Positions 11,722-22,012 of a stretch of DNA of 64,000 nt are shown piece after piece; within the stretch, counting starts at the first letter, position 1; every line of letters begins with the position of its first letter. The DNA is taken from contig CM028377.1 in assembly GCA_013146195.2 (NCBI GenBank), positions 69,072,614 through 69,136,613 of the forward strand, in the 5' to 3' direction. The notes under the pieces were generated by a model, which saw only the letters and a list, made by a program, of their open reading frames with translations, had not been told where the DNA came from and made no database searches. A program made the position numbers and the translations under genes. The stretch is from Codonopsis lanceolata (Eukaryota; Streptophyta; Magnoliopsida; Asterales; Campanulaceae).

Positions 11722-12644
11722 CTATTGACTCATCATCTCATTTTGGAGCATGAGCTCCTCCTGCCTGTTGGAGATCGCCTCCAAGGGATCCTCCTCCTGC
11801 GGTAGCTCCTCACGTGGCTGGCGAGGGTGCTCAAACTGTAGCGCCTTAGAAATGTCGGGGACCTCCCGAATTCTCTCCGCATCTGGAGTCCAAACGACTC
11901 CAGCCCCACTACACAGTCCGGTAATCAAACTCGGGAACGCGAATCCCGCGTTTGTCGTAACTCTAATAAGGGTCTGTATTTGGCCGTTGATCAGACACCC
12001 AACATCGACAAACCCACCGGTAAGGATGGTGTAGATCAAAACAACCTTAGGCCAGGACACCATATCCTGGTGACTGGAAGGCATGAGACGTCATAGATAA
12101 ATTTGAACACGGCTTTGGCCGTGTTCGTAAGATGGGTCTCGTCCATGGTGCGGGGGCGGAATGGTGGGTTTCGGTTGTAGCTCCAAACCTCATTAGGTGT
12201 TGCGATTTCCGCATTTACCACCTGGAGAGTAACGGGGTCGGAGAGGTGGAGGCTGTACTGGTCAGCACCCCTCGCGAAGTTGGCGGTGCCGAAATAACGG
12301 TTAATGCTATGGGACGAAAAGTCGACACGCCTATCCCTAACATCTACAACATCTAGCACCTCGCCAGACATACCAATACGCCAGTTGGCATAAAATTCTC
12401 GGACTAGGGCCATAATGGCCACGCCCAGAGCCGCAATAAGATTGCCCCACCTTCGATGGTTGAAGTGGGCAGGGAGAGCAAAGTCTTCAGCCTTAAATCC
12501 CCTTTCAGGGATTATGCTCTTGGAGAGCTTCCTAGTATAGCTCTCCGAAGCCTCGAAAGAAATAAAACGGTGGATGTCGAAATGTTGCTCCTCCTCTTGG
12601 GAGTGGGACGTGGACGGGCCGGTATTCCTATGTTTAGGGGCCAT
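11722..12644 (-). pseudogene. Athila post-pol ORF homologue, one frameshift
   Basis: Starts at ATG 12644 (MAPKHRNTG, like MAPKKRSKS in element 1). The first frame is open to 12036 and contains IIPERGFKAEDF and ALVREFYANW; the frame then shifts at about 12084 and continues to 11722 with VVLIYTILTGGFVDVGCLINGQ, FAFPSLITGLCSGAG and an acidic tail. The fused product would be about 305 residues, similar to the element 1 product (340). Only one lesion is visible, so this copy is younger or better preserved than the copy in element 1. Function unproven. Confidence 0.85.
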
Positions 12645-13093
12645 TAATTTTAAGCACAAAATTATAAAAATCCTACTCTCTAAAAATTAAAATACCAAAA
12701 CCTAACTAAAACAAATAAAGCATGCAATAAAAAATAATCAAACTACATCTATCACCCTAACATGCAAATATTTTGACAATTCAAAAATTCAAATGAAAAA
12801 GGGGTAGAAAATACTTGGATTGCGTGCTGTAATCGTAGTAGGAGATTGGCCGGAGTCTCGAAGCTTTCTTTGCCCGAATCAATGGTGGCTTCGCCTTCTT
12901 CAAAGCTTGATGGAGTGAGATGAGGGTGGAGGTGAGATGGAAGTTTGAAGAAGAGAGACTAGACTTCAAACCTTGACCGAAATAGGAGAGCTTCGCTTGA
13001 ATTTTTGAGAAGGAATGGAAGAGATTACCGTTTGCTTTGAGAGAGAGAGAGAAAGCTTTGAATATGTGATCTGCCATTGCTACCCGGCTCCTG
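12645..13093 (-). promoter_or_regulatory. leader between internal TATA and post-pol ORF
   Basis: Between the internal TATA box (13094-13101) and the ORF start at 12644 lies about 450 bp of leader. It contains a 98-codon open frame (13077-12781) starting MADHIFKAF, with no recognisable domain and no counterpart seen in element 1, so I treat it as leader rather than as a gene. Confidence 0.4.
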
Positions 13094-13249
13094 CTTATAA
13101 AGGGGGCCTAGCAGTCGCAAGGTATTTATGCCTTGCGTCCGCAAGGTGCTCAGTCAAACGGTTGCACGGAATTTCATGAGGTCGTTCACGCATCTGACAT
13201 TATTAGGGCCTTGCGGCCACAAGGGGTTTTAAGCCTTGCGTCCGCAAGG
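13094..13249 (-). promoter_or_regulatory. internal LTR-like promoter cassette
   Basis: On the minus strand three palindromes (13234-13249, 13209-13224, 13131-13146; CCTTGCGTCCGCAAGG or a one-base variant) are followed by a partial copy (13113-13122) and then by CTTTATAAG (13094-13101). This repeats the order of palindromes and TATA box in the LTR (9071 to 8886). It lies between pol and the post-pol ORF, so a separate transcript for that ORF is an attractive reading. Confidence 0.55.
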
Positions 13250-13534
13250 TCCACATAATGGAATTCGTGATGACTGCTTCCAAACTTTTTGGCAGTTTTT
13301 CATTTTAGTCCTTCCGTTATGTTCCATTAGGTCCGTTTCTTTCCTGCACTCTGAAAATTCTACACAAACTTTTAAACTAAATTATTAGCAACATATAAAT
13401 ACAACACTAAGATGCTTTTCTCCCCCAAACTTGAATTATGACATATTGGAAAGTTCAAATTAAATGTTCGCAATTAAATAAGATGGAGAACAACATATTT
13501 AAATTACTCTACGAAAGTAAATAAAATTTCATCA

Positions 13535-13571
13535 AAGTGGGTTGCCTCCCACCTAGCGCACTTGTTTAACG
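13535..13571 (-). other. conserved post-pol motif, minus-strand copy
   Basis: On the minus strand CGTTAAACAAGTGCGCTAG is followed by TGGGAGGCAACCCACTT, nearly the same as 5249-5287 and likewise between pol and the palindrome cluster. Confidence 0.7.
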
Positions 13572-13680
13572 TCTTTGGCTCGACCCAACTGCAAACCTAA
13601 TCTCTCGGGGGTTCATTGTCAGAGAGACGAATGAGTTCTATTGTTCTCTCAACTGACATGGGTTCAAGGTACGGTTTGAG

Positions 13681-13979
13681 TCAGTGACCATTAACTTTAA
13701 ATATCTCATTGGTCTTTGGGTTCTTGATATCAATAGCTCCATGTAGATAAATTCGAACTATAATGAAAGGACCAGACCATTTCGATTTTAATTTTCCGGG
13801 AAATAACCCGAGTCTAGAATTAAAAAGAAGTACCTTTAATCCTGGACGAAACATCTTGTTGGCCAATCCCATATCATGGTATTTCTTGGTCTTTTCTTTA
13901 TAAGTTTTTGCATTCTCATACAAATTTAACCTATGCTCTTCTAATTCATTTAACTGGAAAAGTCTTTCATCAGCCAAAG
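13681..13979 (-). pseudogene. pol: Athila integrase C-terminal domain, cut by gap
   Basis: Open from the gap edge to the TGA-type end at 13681; 98 residues with LFQLNELEEHRLNLYENAK, LGLFPGKLKSKWSGPF and a terminal KVNGH. It aligns with 4850-5150 of element 1. The upstream part of integrase is hidden in or lost at the N-gap, so completeness cannot be judged. Confidence 0.88.
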
Positions 13980-14079
13980 NNNNNNNNNNNNNNNNNNNNN
14001 NNNNNNNNNNNNNNNNNNNNNNNNNNNNNNNNNNNNNNNNNNNNNNNNNNNNNNNNNNNNNNNNNNNNNNNNNNNNNNN
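13980..14079. other. 100-N assembly gap
   Basis: Exactly 100 N, the usual placeholder for a gap of unknown size. On the minus strand the sequence to its right stops in the RT MPFGL block and the sequence to its left resumes in the integrase C-terminal domain. If both sides are one element, roughly 2 kb of pol is missing. Confidence 0.95.
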
Positions 14080-14700
14080 GGCATTCTCCTAAAAGCAAAA
14101 GTACCAAAGGGACATGTAAAGTTGTTTTCTCTTGGTCTTCAGGTGCAACGAGGGATCGATTATACAGGAAAAACCATCAAGAAAGCAATAATATTCATGA
14201 CCGGCTAATCTTTCAAGAATTTGGTCAATAAATGGCAAAGGAAAGTGATCTTTCTAGTTGCGCATTTAATTCATAAATCGATACATTCTATAACCGGTTA
14301 TGGTCCTCGTAGGAACTAATTCATCTTTCTCATTTTTAACAACGGTAATTCGACTTTTTAGGAACTACGTGAACAGGACTAACCCATTTACTATCTCGAT
14401 ATAGGATAAATTATACCGCATCTAAAGAGCTTAAGAACTTCTTTCTAACGGCTTCTTCCATGTGGGTTAAGTCTTCTTTGTCTTTCTCTTGAAGGTTTAC
14501 TACCTTCTTCTAAATGTATTTTATGCATGCACATAGAGGGACTAATTCCTTTTAAATCAACTAAGACCATCCTAAGGCTTACATGTGTCCATAAAACTTT
14601 TAACAAACTTGCTTCTTGTGTTTTTAAGTCGGTACACTATAATAACGAGGCAAAGTATTACCTTCTCCTAAAATGCATATTTTAAGTGGGATGGTAATGG
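14080..14700 (-). pseudogene. pol: Athila RT N-terminal half, heavily indel-broken
   Basis: On the minus strand blocks equivalent to the element 1 RT can be followed: the KWVSPVHVVPKK region, the TVTGYRM region, PLPFIDQILERLAG and the start of the MPFGL block at the gap. No frame stays open for long; most differences from element 1 are single-base losses, often in short homopolymers. Confidence 0.75.
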
Positions 14701-15740
14701 CTTTAATTCTTCGACTTTGGGAGAATTAATGGAAACATAAATTAGAATTTTCTACTTTAATGGTTTCTTTTATTTTAGCCTCATTATTCTCTTCTTGCTT
14801 TTCTTCTTTAATATCTTCTATTTCAATTTCTTCAAAGAGATTTTAGAATTTCTACTTCATCATCTTTGATTTCATAACTTTCTTCTACTACTTTCTGGAC
14901 TCATCGAATATTTTGATTCTATTTTTTCTTCTTTATCTTTCTTTTGCTTCAACTTTTTTTCTCTAATCTTTCCTCTTCTTCTATTTCTCTTTCAATTTCC
15001 TCAATGTCAATTTTTATGGGAGGGATAGGGCTATCATCGTAGACAATAAATCTATCTCTCTCATAATCTTCCTCTTCTTCAAAAGTTTCGGTTGATAATT
15101 TTCAATCTCATCTATTGAAAGGCACTTATGTCACTAGGTCTATTCATAGCATCAAACAGAGAAATTTCAATTGTTTCACCTAGGGACATTGTGAGTTTAC
15201 CATTTTCACATTAATCATTGTGTTGGCGGTTGCCATAAATGGTCGCCTAACAATATTGGGACTTCATTATTAGTGCATATCTTCCTTTCCATCTCTAGAA
15301 CCACAAAGTCAAGCGGTATGATTAATTTATCAACTGAACTAGGATATCTTCCACTATACCCAAAGGATATTTAACGGCGATCGGCTAATTGCAATTGCAT
15401 ATTAGTGGGTTTTAGTTCTCCTAAACCTAATTGTTTATAGACATGAAAGGCATCAAATTAATGCTCCTAAATCTAGCATTGCTTTCATCTTTTAGAGCTT
15501 CCCAAGGAGACTTGGATATTAAAACTACTGGGTCTTTCAACTTAGGTGGTAATCGGGTTGTAAAAGCAGAACTTACGTTTTAAACAACAATCTTTTCATT
15601 GTTTTCAAACTTGTGTTTCTTAGAGTGAAGATCTTTGAAAAACTTTGCATATCTTTGGAATATTTTTAATAACATTAAGCAAAGGTAAATTAACATTTAC
15701 TTTGGATAACATATTATAAATTTCGTGAATTGTTTGTCCA
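14701..15740 (-). pseudogene. pol: Athila protease and linker region, broken
   Basis: Minus-strand traces of the protease occur at about 15460-15500 (AMLDLGA...NLMPF), 15370-15440 (YKQLGLGELKPTN, QLADR) and 15230-15260 (LLGRPF with one base missing). The linker at 14750-15050 is rich in Glu/Lys codons. As in the RT part, small deletions dominate. Confidence 0.7.
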
Positions 15741-16592
15741 TTCGGTTTTCATAAGTCTTCTTGGAAGGAAATTGGAGGAACATAGGGTGGTGGAGCCACA
15801 TAAGGTTCCTCTTCTTCGATCTATCTCTTTTCAACTTCAATTGTATCTTTATTTTGAATTTCTTCTTCTTTTCTTGTTCCTTATTTGAAACCTCTTCTTC
15901 TACTTCTTTTTCTTTTCTACCTCTTGATTACTTAAGTCATTACTATCACTATTACTATCACTATCTTTTTCGATTTCTTTTTCTATTACTTTTGAGAATT
16001 TTCTCTTGTAGCGGGCATTAGAAGAAGGATCGGCATACTTACCTCTTCACCTATCACCTTACCGCTTCGCAGAGGCGGTGATTGACTTAGCTTGCTTTCG
16101 GTTGACTAGGAACTTCCCTTCTTCTCTTTATTTGTTTCAGAACTTTCAATATGTTTCTTGTATTAATTTCTTCAAGCATGTACTTCATCAAAATTGCTTG
16201 ACCTTTACTAGCTACTTCTTGCTTGGGAACTTCTTCAATTCTTAACGATTTTGATTTGGCATGGAGGTTGTGGTGGTTGAGGTTGGAATGTTGAGGTTGC
16301 AAAGGCTTATTTCCTCCCAAAGAAAAGTTAGGATGATTCCTCCAACGAGGATTATATGTATTTGAATAGGATCATTCCTTGGCCTTTGAGGATTAAATAG
16401 CATTAGCACATTCGAATACATAGCACTTGACGGACAAAAATTAGTAGCATGAGAATATAATCCACATAAAGCACATGCTTCTTGAATTTGCCAATTTTCA
16501 AATTGAGCTTGTGTATTTGAATTATCTTGCAATTGATATAGGCTCCTATTTTTACCTCTAGCACTTTTACATTTGGGAATTAATACTAGCAT
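15741..16592 (-). pseudogene. gag: Athila gag C-terminal part with zinc knuckle
   Basis: The minus-strand frame 16592-16242 encodes CALCGLYSHATNFC, a CX2CX4HX4C knuckle, followed by the NDPI and HP-type Asn-rich tail. Further downstream (16320-16087) is a Gln/His-rich segment. Frames are broken by small indels. Confidence 0.75.
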
Positions 16593-16722
16593 CTCAAATA
16601 ATTCTTCTAGTGCTTGGGTGTCATTCTATTAATAGAACCACCAGGCTGCACTATCAACCATAGTTTGTAAGCTCGGCGAAAGACCATGATAAAATTGAAG
16701 CACTAACACATGTTGAGCCAAA

Positions 16723-17247
16723 TTATGATGAGGACACATAATAAGCGATTTTTAAATCTATCCCATGACTCATGGAATGTTTCACTGGTTCATTTTGGAA
16801 TGACATGATTTGTTTTCTACTTTCTGTAAGAGATGCATGTTTGTAAAATTTGCTCATAAACAAATCATATAATTGTACCCAAGTATAAACACTATTTGGT
16901 GTTAGGTTCATAAACCATCTCTTTGCCAATTCTTTTAATGCACTGGGAAAATATTTCATTTTGATCTGATCTTCAGTCAACCCTCCTAAAGGAAAAGTAC
17001 TCATCATGTATTCATATTCTCTTAAGAAACTGACAGGATCTTCATGGGGCATCCCATGAAAAGATGGTATGGCATTAAAATAATGTCCTTTTAACTCAAA
17101 ATTCCTAACAGCATCTGGCAAGACTAGACATGATGTCACAACATTTAATGAAGGTCTACTAAAGTCATTAATAGTTCTTTGATTTACCACTACTTCCATA
17201 TTTCTTCTTGCGAGCTCTTGTCTTTGATTCCTATTCATTTGGGTCAA
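16723..17247 (-). pseudogene. gag: Athila gag N-terminal (capsid) part
   Basis: 174 codons open on the minus strand. Blocks RTINDFSRPSLN, FELKGHYFNAIPSFHGMPHED, PLGGLTEDQIKMKYFP and the YTWVQLYDLFMSKFYKHASL block align with 300-660 of element 1. The frame is lost near 16780-16720, where the next segment (QNEPVKHSMSHG) departs from the family. The 5' side towards the LTR (17248-17600) is an untranslated leader. Confidence 0.85.
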
Positions 17248-17600
17248 CTAGGTTTTCGGATTACGAATATTGTTATTTTCTTCCATTGTAGGATCAACGA
17301 GAGGATCCTCTTGATTCAATTGGTCTTGATTATCGAGCTCGAAAGCTAGATTTTCAAAAATTCTTGGTATCTTTTAACAATATTTATATCTTGATCTAAG
17401 TCTACCAATTTAGGATTTAAAGATCTACGACCTTGCATAAAAATAAATTAAAGCAATTTAAAAACAAATAACTATTAAAATAAAATAAAATAAAATCTTT
17501 TTGTATTTTTATTATTTTTATGAAAACTGAAAATTAAACTAAAAACTAAATTAAATTAAAAACTACGCTACCAACAAACTAACTACGTGAACTAGCTTTC

Positions 17601-17619
17601 AAAACGGCGCCAAAAAACT
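17601..17619 (-). promoter_or_regulatory. primer-binding site (tRNA-Asp type), minus element
   Basis: The minus strand reads AGTTTTTTGGCGCCGTTTT directly after the LTR end. The GGCGCCGTT core equals the Athila primer site seen at 24-40 of the window. Confidence 0.75.
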
Positions 17620-18943
17620 TGATCGATGTTTTATTTTAATCTTTTCCTTGCAAGTGGACAAGACTATTATAGAATAGACTTGGAAGCAAGGGTCGAACCC
17701 ACGAGACAAGTGATCACGGTCGAGCAGTCGATATTGATAGCAAATTATTAACCTAAGGGGGTTTTATTGTTTAATTCTACTCTAAACTACTAGTTATAGA
17801 TGTTTAACTAATTAGACATAATAACATATATGAAGATCTTATGGTGAGTGGAAATCTAGGATTAGGGTTTCACTTATATCTCCTTTATGTTCAATTCATA
17901 ATAATGTCATTCAATGTCTTGGGTTCGTTCACTAAAAATAGATATAGTCCGTTGAACAATTGGTTCAGGCCTCCATCCCCATAAAATTCATCCATTCCAT
18001 ATCCTAAGCACATGAACTGTCAATCTAGTTGTCACCTAGATTTATGATCTATCTGTCACCTAGATCATGTAAGAACTGGTCCTAACTTATCACTCTCGTG
18101 CATCGATAGGTCCAATTTATTGTGTTGGTGAGCTTGATTAATGACATATGCACTTGGTCATGCGGTTATCCGCACCTCTAAGCCTTTATTATTTGCGATT
18201 ACATTCATTTGTTCAAAGCAAAATAATATAGGGGTTGATAAACAACACAATCAACAAGCATTGAATAGACATATATAAAAGAATCAAAACATAAATTCGA
18301 TACAAGTTACCTCCCACCTCCTAGATTATGGATGATTTAGTTCATCATAGACAATGAACAACACATGGAGATGATTGGATGACATGATTTGATCTTCAAT
18401 ACTTGAAATTACAAAACTAACTATGTTATACAATCTAAAACTACCTAAAATCTATGTAAAGAGAGCTTCCGGCCGTCCTCCTCCTTGCTTTGGCTCGGTA
18501 CATGACTTCTATATATACTCGGGAGTTGTGATTGGATCGAATATTGTGTGAAAATCCGAAAATCAAACGCATTACGCCTACCTTGCGAGTGCTTAGGTTA
18601 TGAGTCTGGATACCTGCTAGTCGCAAGGTCTCCATACATTATCAGAACTGCTTTGATTTCTTTGATTGCTTCTTTTATGGAACACGCCTACCTACGATGC
18701 GGTCGCAAGGCGAGGCACCTGCGTCCATGAGTGTCAATTCGGCAGTTTCCTTGTTTCTTCAATTTTTCCTTTTTGTCCTTCTTGTAATTTGCACTTAAAA
18801 CCCAGGTTTAAGCGTATTTTCACGAACAATCACGAAACTTACAAAACTCACCGAAAACATATATTAGTACTCAAAAGACTCGTGAAATAGCATAATTTAA
18901 GTTATAGAAGTATATAAAATCGACGTATAAAATACATCGATCA
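17620..18943 (-). repeat. right Athila LTR (5' LTR of minus-strand element)
   Basis: About 1.32 kb with ends TGATCGATG and CATCGATCA, imperfect inverted termini typical of LTRs. It is homologous to 8023-9294 but clearly diverged. A TATA box (TATATATA, 18510-18517) lies on the minus strand. Palindromes are weaker here than in the left LTR (traces at 18583-18630 and 18690-18725). Its right flank is ATCAC, in the leader of a Tat/Ogre-like element. Confidence 0.85.
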
Positions 18944-19051
18944 ATCACCCTTTCATTCTCACTCTCTCTTTTCTAGGGGAAAACATAAAATAATAAGAAA
19001 TGATGTTGCGAGGCCTCACTGCGATCCAAAATATTTTGACAGAGCCAGCCA
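18944..19051 (-). other. Tat/Ogre-like leader stub next to LTR
   Basis: This 108-bp stub matches 57302-57414 (TTTAGGGGAAAAC-type block, then GATGTTGCGAGGCC and ATCCAAAAT). It is the primer-site side of the adjacent LTR, cut by the Athila LTR at 18943. The primer-site core is mutated (TGGCTGGCTC versus TGGCGACTCT in the second copy). Confidence 0.7.
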
Positions 19052-20267
19052 TCTTTATTTTAAGGAGAAAATAAAGAAAAAACCAAAAAGAAAACCAGAG
19101 AATGCAAAAAACGGATTCGGAGGCTAAGTTATGAGTTGGGAAGGCGCTAGGCACCCAACTCGCCCTTTCGGTCTCAAAAACAATTTTTGGATAAAGTATG
19201 CTTTTTGTTATATTTAGATAGAGAAGAAAACCAATACATCCATGTCTACATTATTTACGGACTTGTAGCCGTTTTCCTTACAATAATTACAAATATATTT
19301 AAAAATATTTGGCCATAATAATGGCTCTTTTTAGTGCTATTTTCTAAATAAATCCGGGCAGCACAATGGTTTATATTTTTATATTGGGCCGGATGGAAAT
19401 AGTTTTTTATAAAATAACGCTCTTAAAGGCTCACCTTTTAGAGCGTGGTGTGCTCGCTCTGTCCTTCTCGAGAGAGAGAGTCTTTTTTTTTCTTTGTTGT
19501 TGTTGCTTCTTTGTTCTGCGGTCAGGCAAAGTGGCGCTTCAGAAAGTTTCTTACGGCAGGTAAAACGGGCGGAGCAACTGCTTGTTTTTTTGCTGATGCG
19601 TGCTTGCTGCTGGCGGAAATCGGGCAGAATAACAGCTTGTTTCTGGCGGATTTGGCCTTTTTACTCGGGCAGAGCAACTGTTTTTTCCAAGATTTTTCGA
19701 TCGGGGAAATAGGGTGGATACCCAGTTGGAAGGCTAAGGATCACTTTGACCGGTTGGATTTACGTTGGGAGGAGTTTTGGCAGAGCTTCGAGGCTTTATA
19801 GGAGAGGGCGCTCACTATCGCTCACTGATCGCTCACTATTCTCACAGCGTAACAACAACGCTGAAAGCTTTGGGAGTATTTTTGGTGTGCTGAAAGCGAA
19901 CCCCGGGGCCTTTATTTATAGGCTGAGAGAGGGACATCACTGGAATTTTCTGATTTCTCTTTGTGCTTGACCAACTTGTATCGCGTGCTTCAGAAATGGT
20001 ACAATGCGTTAAGTTGGGGAGCCACTGTAGTAGCTCTAGCGTGGGACCATAGGGTCTTGGGCAACGCACCAAAAGCCCTTTATGGCAGCGCCAATGCTCA
20101 ATTCTTCAGCCTCTTTTGTCACTTTTAGCCCTTGCATTTTACTGTTTTGCATCCTGCTTTGTCTTTTGCATTTTTAAACTTTGTAACTTGACATTTGTTA
20201 AGTTTTAACATGTCTTGATATTGCATGCCAAAGTTACATACTAGGGTACGAAATTGGGGTGTCTATA
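19052..20267 (-). repeat. Tat/Ogre-like LTR, copy 1
   Basis: About 1.2 kb, homologous over its length to 57415-58651. The minus-strand start is TATAGACACCCCAATTTCG (TGTAGACACCCC in copy 2) and the end TTAAAATAAAGA. A minus-strand TATA box (TATAAATA) lies at 19913-19920. A short GGGCAGAGCAACTG-type motif recurs inside. It abuts a truncated RT of another element at 20268. Confidence 0.75.
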
Positions 20268-20599
20268 GTAGGATCCACGCTTAGCCGATGGAGGGCTACC
20301 TCCTCGCTTACTCCCCTCATATCTTCTATAGTCCACGCGAACACATTGAGACTATTTTTTAACTGCTCGATCAACCGTGTCCGCTCCTCCGGGGAAAGTG
20401 TTGTCCCAATTCTGATCTTCTGCTCTGGATGAGCAGGATTGATGACGACTTCTTCGAGCTCATCTCTAGCTCGAAATTCCGGCTCCTCACGAACCTGCAG
20501 TGTGTCCATTTCAATTTTCTCGTCTTCAACTTCGCTTTCGATGAGCGGGCCTTGGCATTTTCTCAGCGACCTTTTCTTGCCCATCATTAGGCTCATCAA
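20268..20599 (-). pseudogene. pol: Gypsy element 3 pol: RT start, truncated
   Basis: The minus strand encodes the pre-RT linker and the first RT block (LSPEERTRLIEQLKNSLNVF, AWTIEDM, ALHRLSVDP) and is cut off by the LTR at 20267. The rest of RT, RNase H and integrase are absent from this window. Confidence 0.82.
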
Positions 20600-21437
20600 T
20601 CACCATATGCTTTAGTTGCGAGCACTACCCCTATGTAATTACTATTATCTTGTGACATGGACCTTCTGCAGGATGATTTCTTATTTGGGGAGTAAAGCGG
20701 ACAATTTTGTTTCTTTTTCTGTGTATCCCGAACGTACTCCCACATTGCTCGGGGTTGGCTGTGAAGAATCCCAATGCCACTGTCAGTATAAAACTTTGCT
20801 CGTTTTTTTTTTTTGGTGGGGTACTGAGGCGACCATTTGGAAGCGAGCCATGGAAAGAATGCCCATGATGGCGTTGTATGGTGATTTTAGATCGATGATG
20901 AGGAAGGTAATGACTTCCAGCCTTGTATGTTCCCCATCGCCTATGTAGACTTCTAGGTCGACTGTGCCTTTGACGCCAACTTTTGTGGTTCGTGAATCCT
21001 TCCATAGTCCCCAAGTAAGGTTTCAAGCGAGCATCGGTGAGACCAATTTCCTTGAAACAGTTGTAGTAAAGTACGTCATGACATGTTCCTGTGTCAACAA
21101 GCACTCGATGCACCTTCCAATTGTTAATCAAGACTGATATAACCAAAGGCTGCTCAAAAGCTAACATTGTACTTGCTAATTCACTGCAAGTGAAATGAAT
21201 AGTCTGCTCGCCAAACCGAGTCACTGGTGGCGTGCCCATCACCTTTGACAGCGAGTAGATGTGCTTTCCCAGTTGAGTTGAGTTGAGTTCTTCCTCGAGA
21301 ATGACGTTGACTACTCCATGTACTTGAGGAGCATTTCCCCTATTCCCTTCGTTTCCTCCCCGAGCAGGAGTGTCATGACGATTATTCCTATTGATATTTA
21401 CTTGATTAAATATGTCAAGACGTCCTTGATTGATCAA
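20600..21437 (-). pseudogene. pol: Gypsy element 3 protease segment
   Basis: A 268-codon minus-strand frame carries FTCSELASTM..., a VHRVLVDTGTCHDVLYYNCF block with the DTG active site of a retropepsin, and KEIGL. After about 20990 the frame is no longer the family frame, because of a frameshift. The family usually has DTGSS or DGGSS here. The Gln/Asn-rich start (INRNNRHDTPARGG) is the linker after gag. Confidence 0.8.
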
Positions 21438-21515
21438 GCGTTAGATTTCCTTTTTGAGGATGAAACATTCCTCCGTGACATGCCCCACATCGTTGTGATA
21501 AGAACAAAATTTTGT
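21438..21515 (-). pseudogene. zinc-knuckle-like block of element 3
   Basis: The minus strand reads FCSYHNDVGHVTEECFILKKEI then a TAA, a CX2H...H...C block typical for Tat-like gag/pol junctions (YH.D.GH.TE.C). The stop just after it separates it from the protease frame. Confidence 0.7.
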
Positions 21516-22012
21516 GTTATCCCGATATTAGGCTGTGTCCGGATTCATAGGGTAGGGAGCAGGAAGATCATTCTGCATCTGCATCATGATTTCCTCTCTT
21601 GAAGTGTTCAGGGGAGTAAAATTCGCTCTCTAAATCATTGAGTGGAATCACAAGTCCTGTTCGATCTCTTCGAAAATTATTGTTATTTCCTGAGCTAGGA
21701 GCTGCTGTTGCCGCCGAGCTACTTTCTGCTTTTCCTTACCCTTTCCTTTCCGGTCAACCTCTATCGAGATAAATAACTGAGCCTAAACTAGCATCTCACC
21801 TTGAGTTGCTGGTGGATGCATCACCAACTCCTGTTTTAGGCCCCTCACTCCGCATGTTATTCAAAAAACAAAGTGTGACCTCCCATTCGGTCATGCACGT
21901 GATTGCTCGAGCACCTTTGTGAATCGCTCTACATAATTGTAAGAAGATTCATCAACTCCCTGGACCACCTTGCAGAGATCGAAACGACTTTTTGGAAGAG
22001 CTCTGACGGAAC
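21516..22012 (-). pseudogene. gag: element 3 gag, C-terminal side
   Basis: Minus-strand traces of the capsid C-terminal part (LCKVVQGVDESSYNYVERFTKVLEQ) lie at 21900-21990, followed by stops and a Lys/Arg-rich, badly broken stretch. It continues the gag of 23843-24135 across the solo LTR inserted at 22013-23842. Confidence 0.7.
22008..22012. repeat. target-site duplication GGAAC, left
   Basis: GGAAC directly precedes the TGTTGG end of the solo LTR and is repeated at 23843-23847. Confidence 0.85.

Noticed and set aside
12781..13077. 98-codon frame MADHIFKAF... as a gene
   Set aside because: It lies in the leader of the post-pol ORF, lacks a counterpart in element 1 and has no domain.
20616..20948. 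Plus-strand 110-codon frame
   Set aside because: Antisense shadow of the element 3 protease frame.
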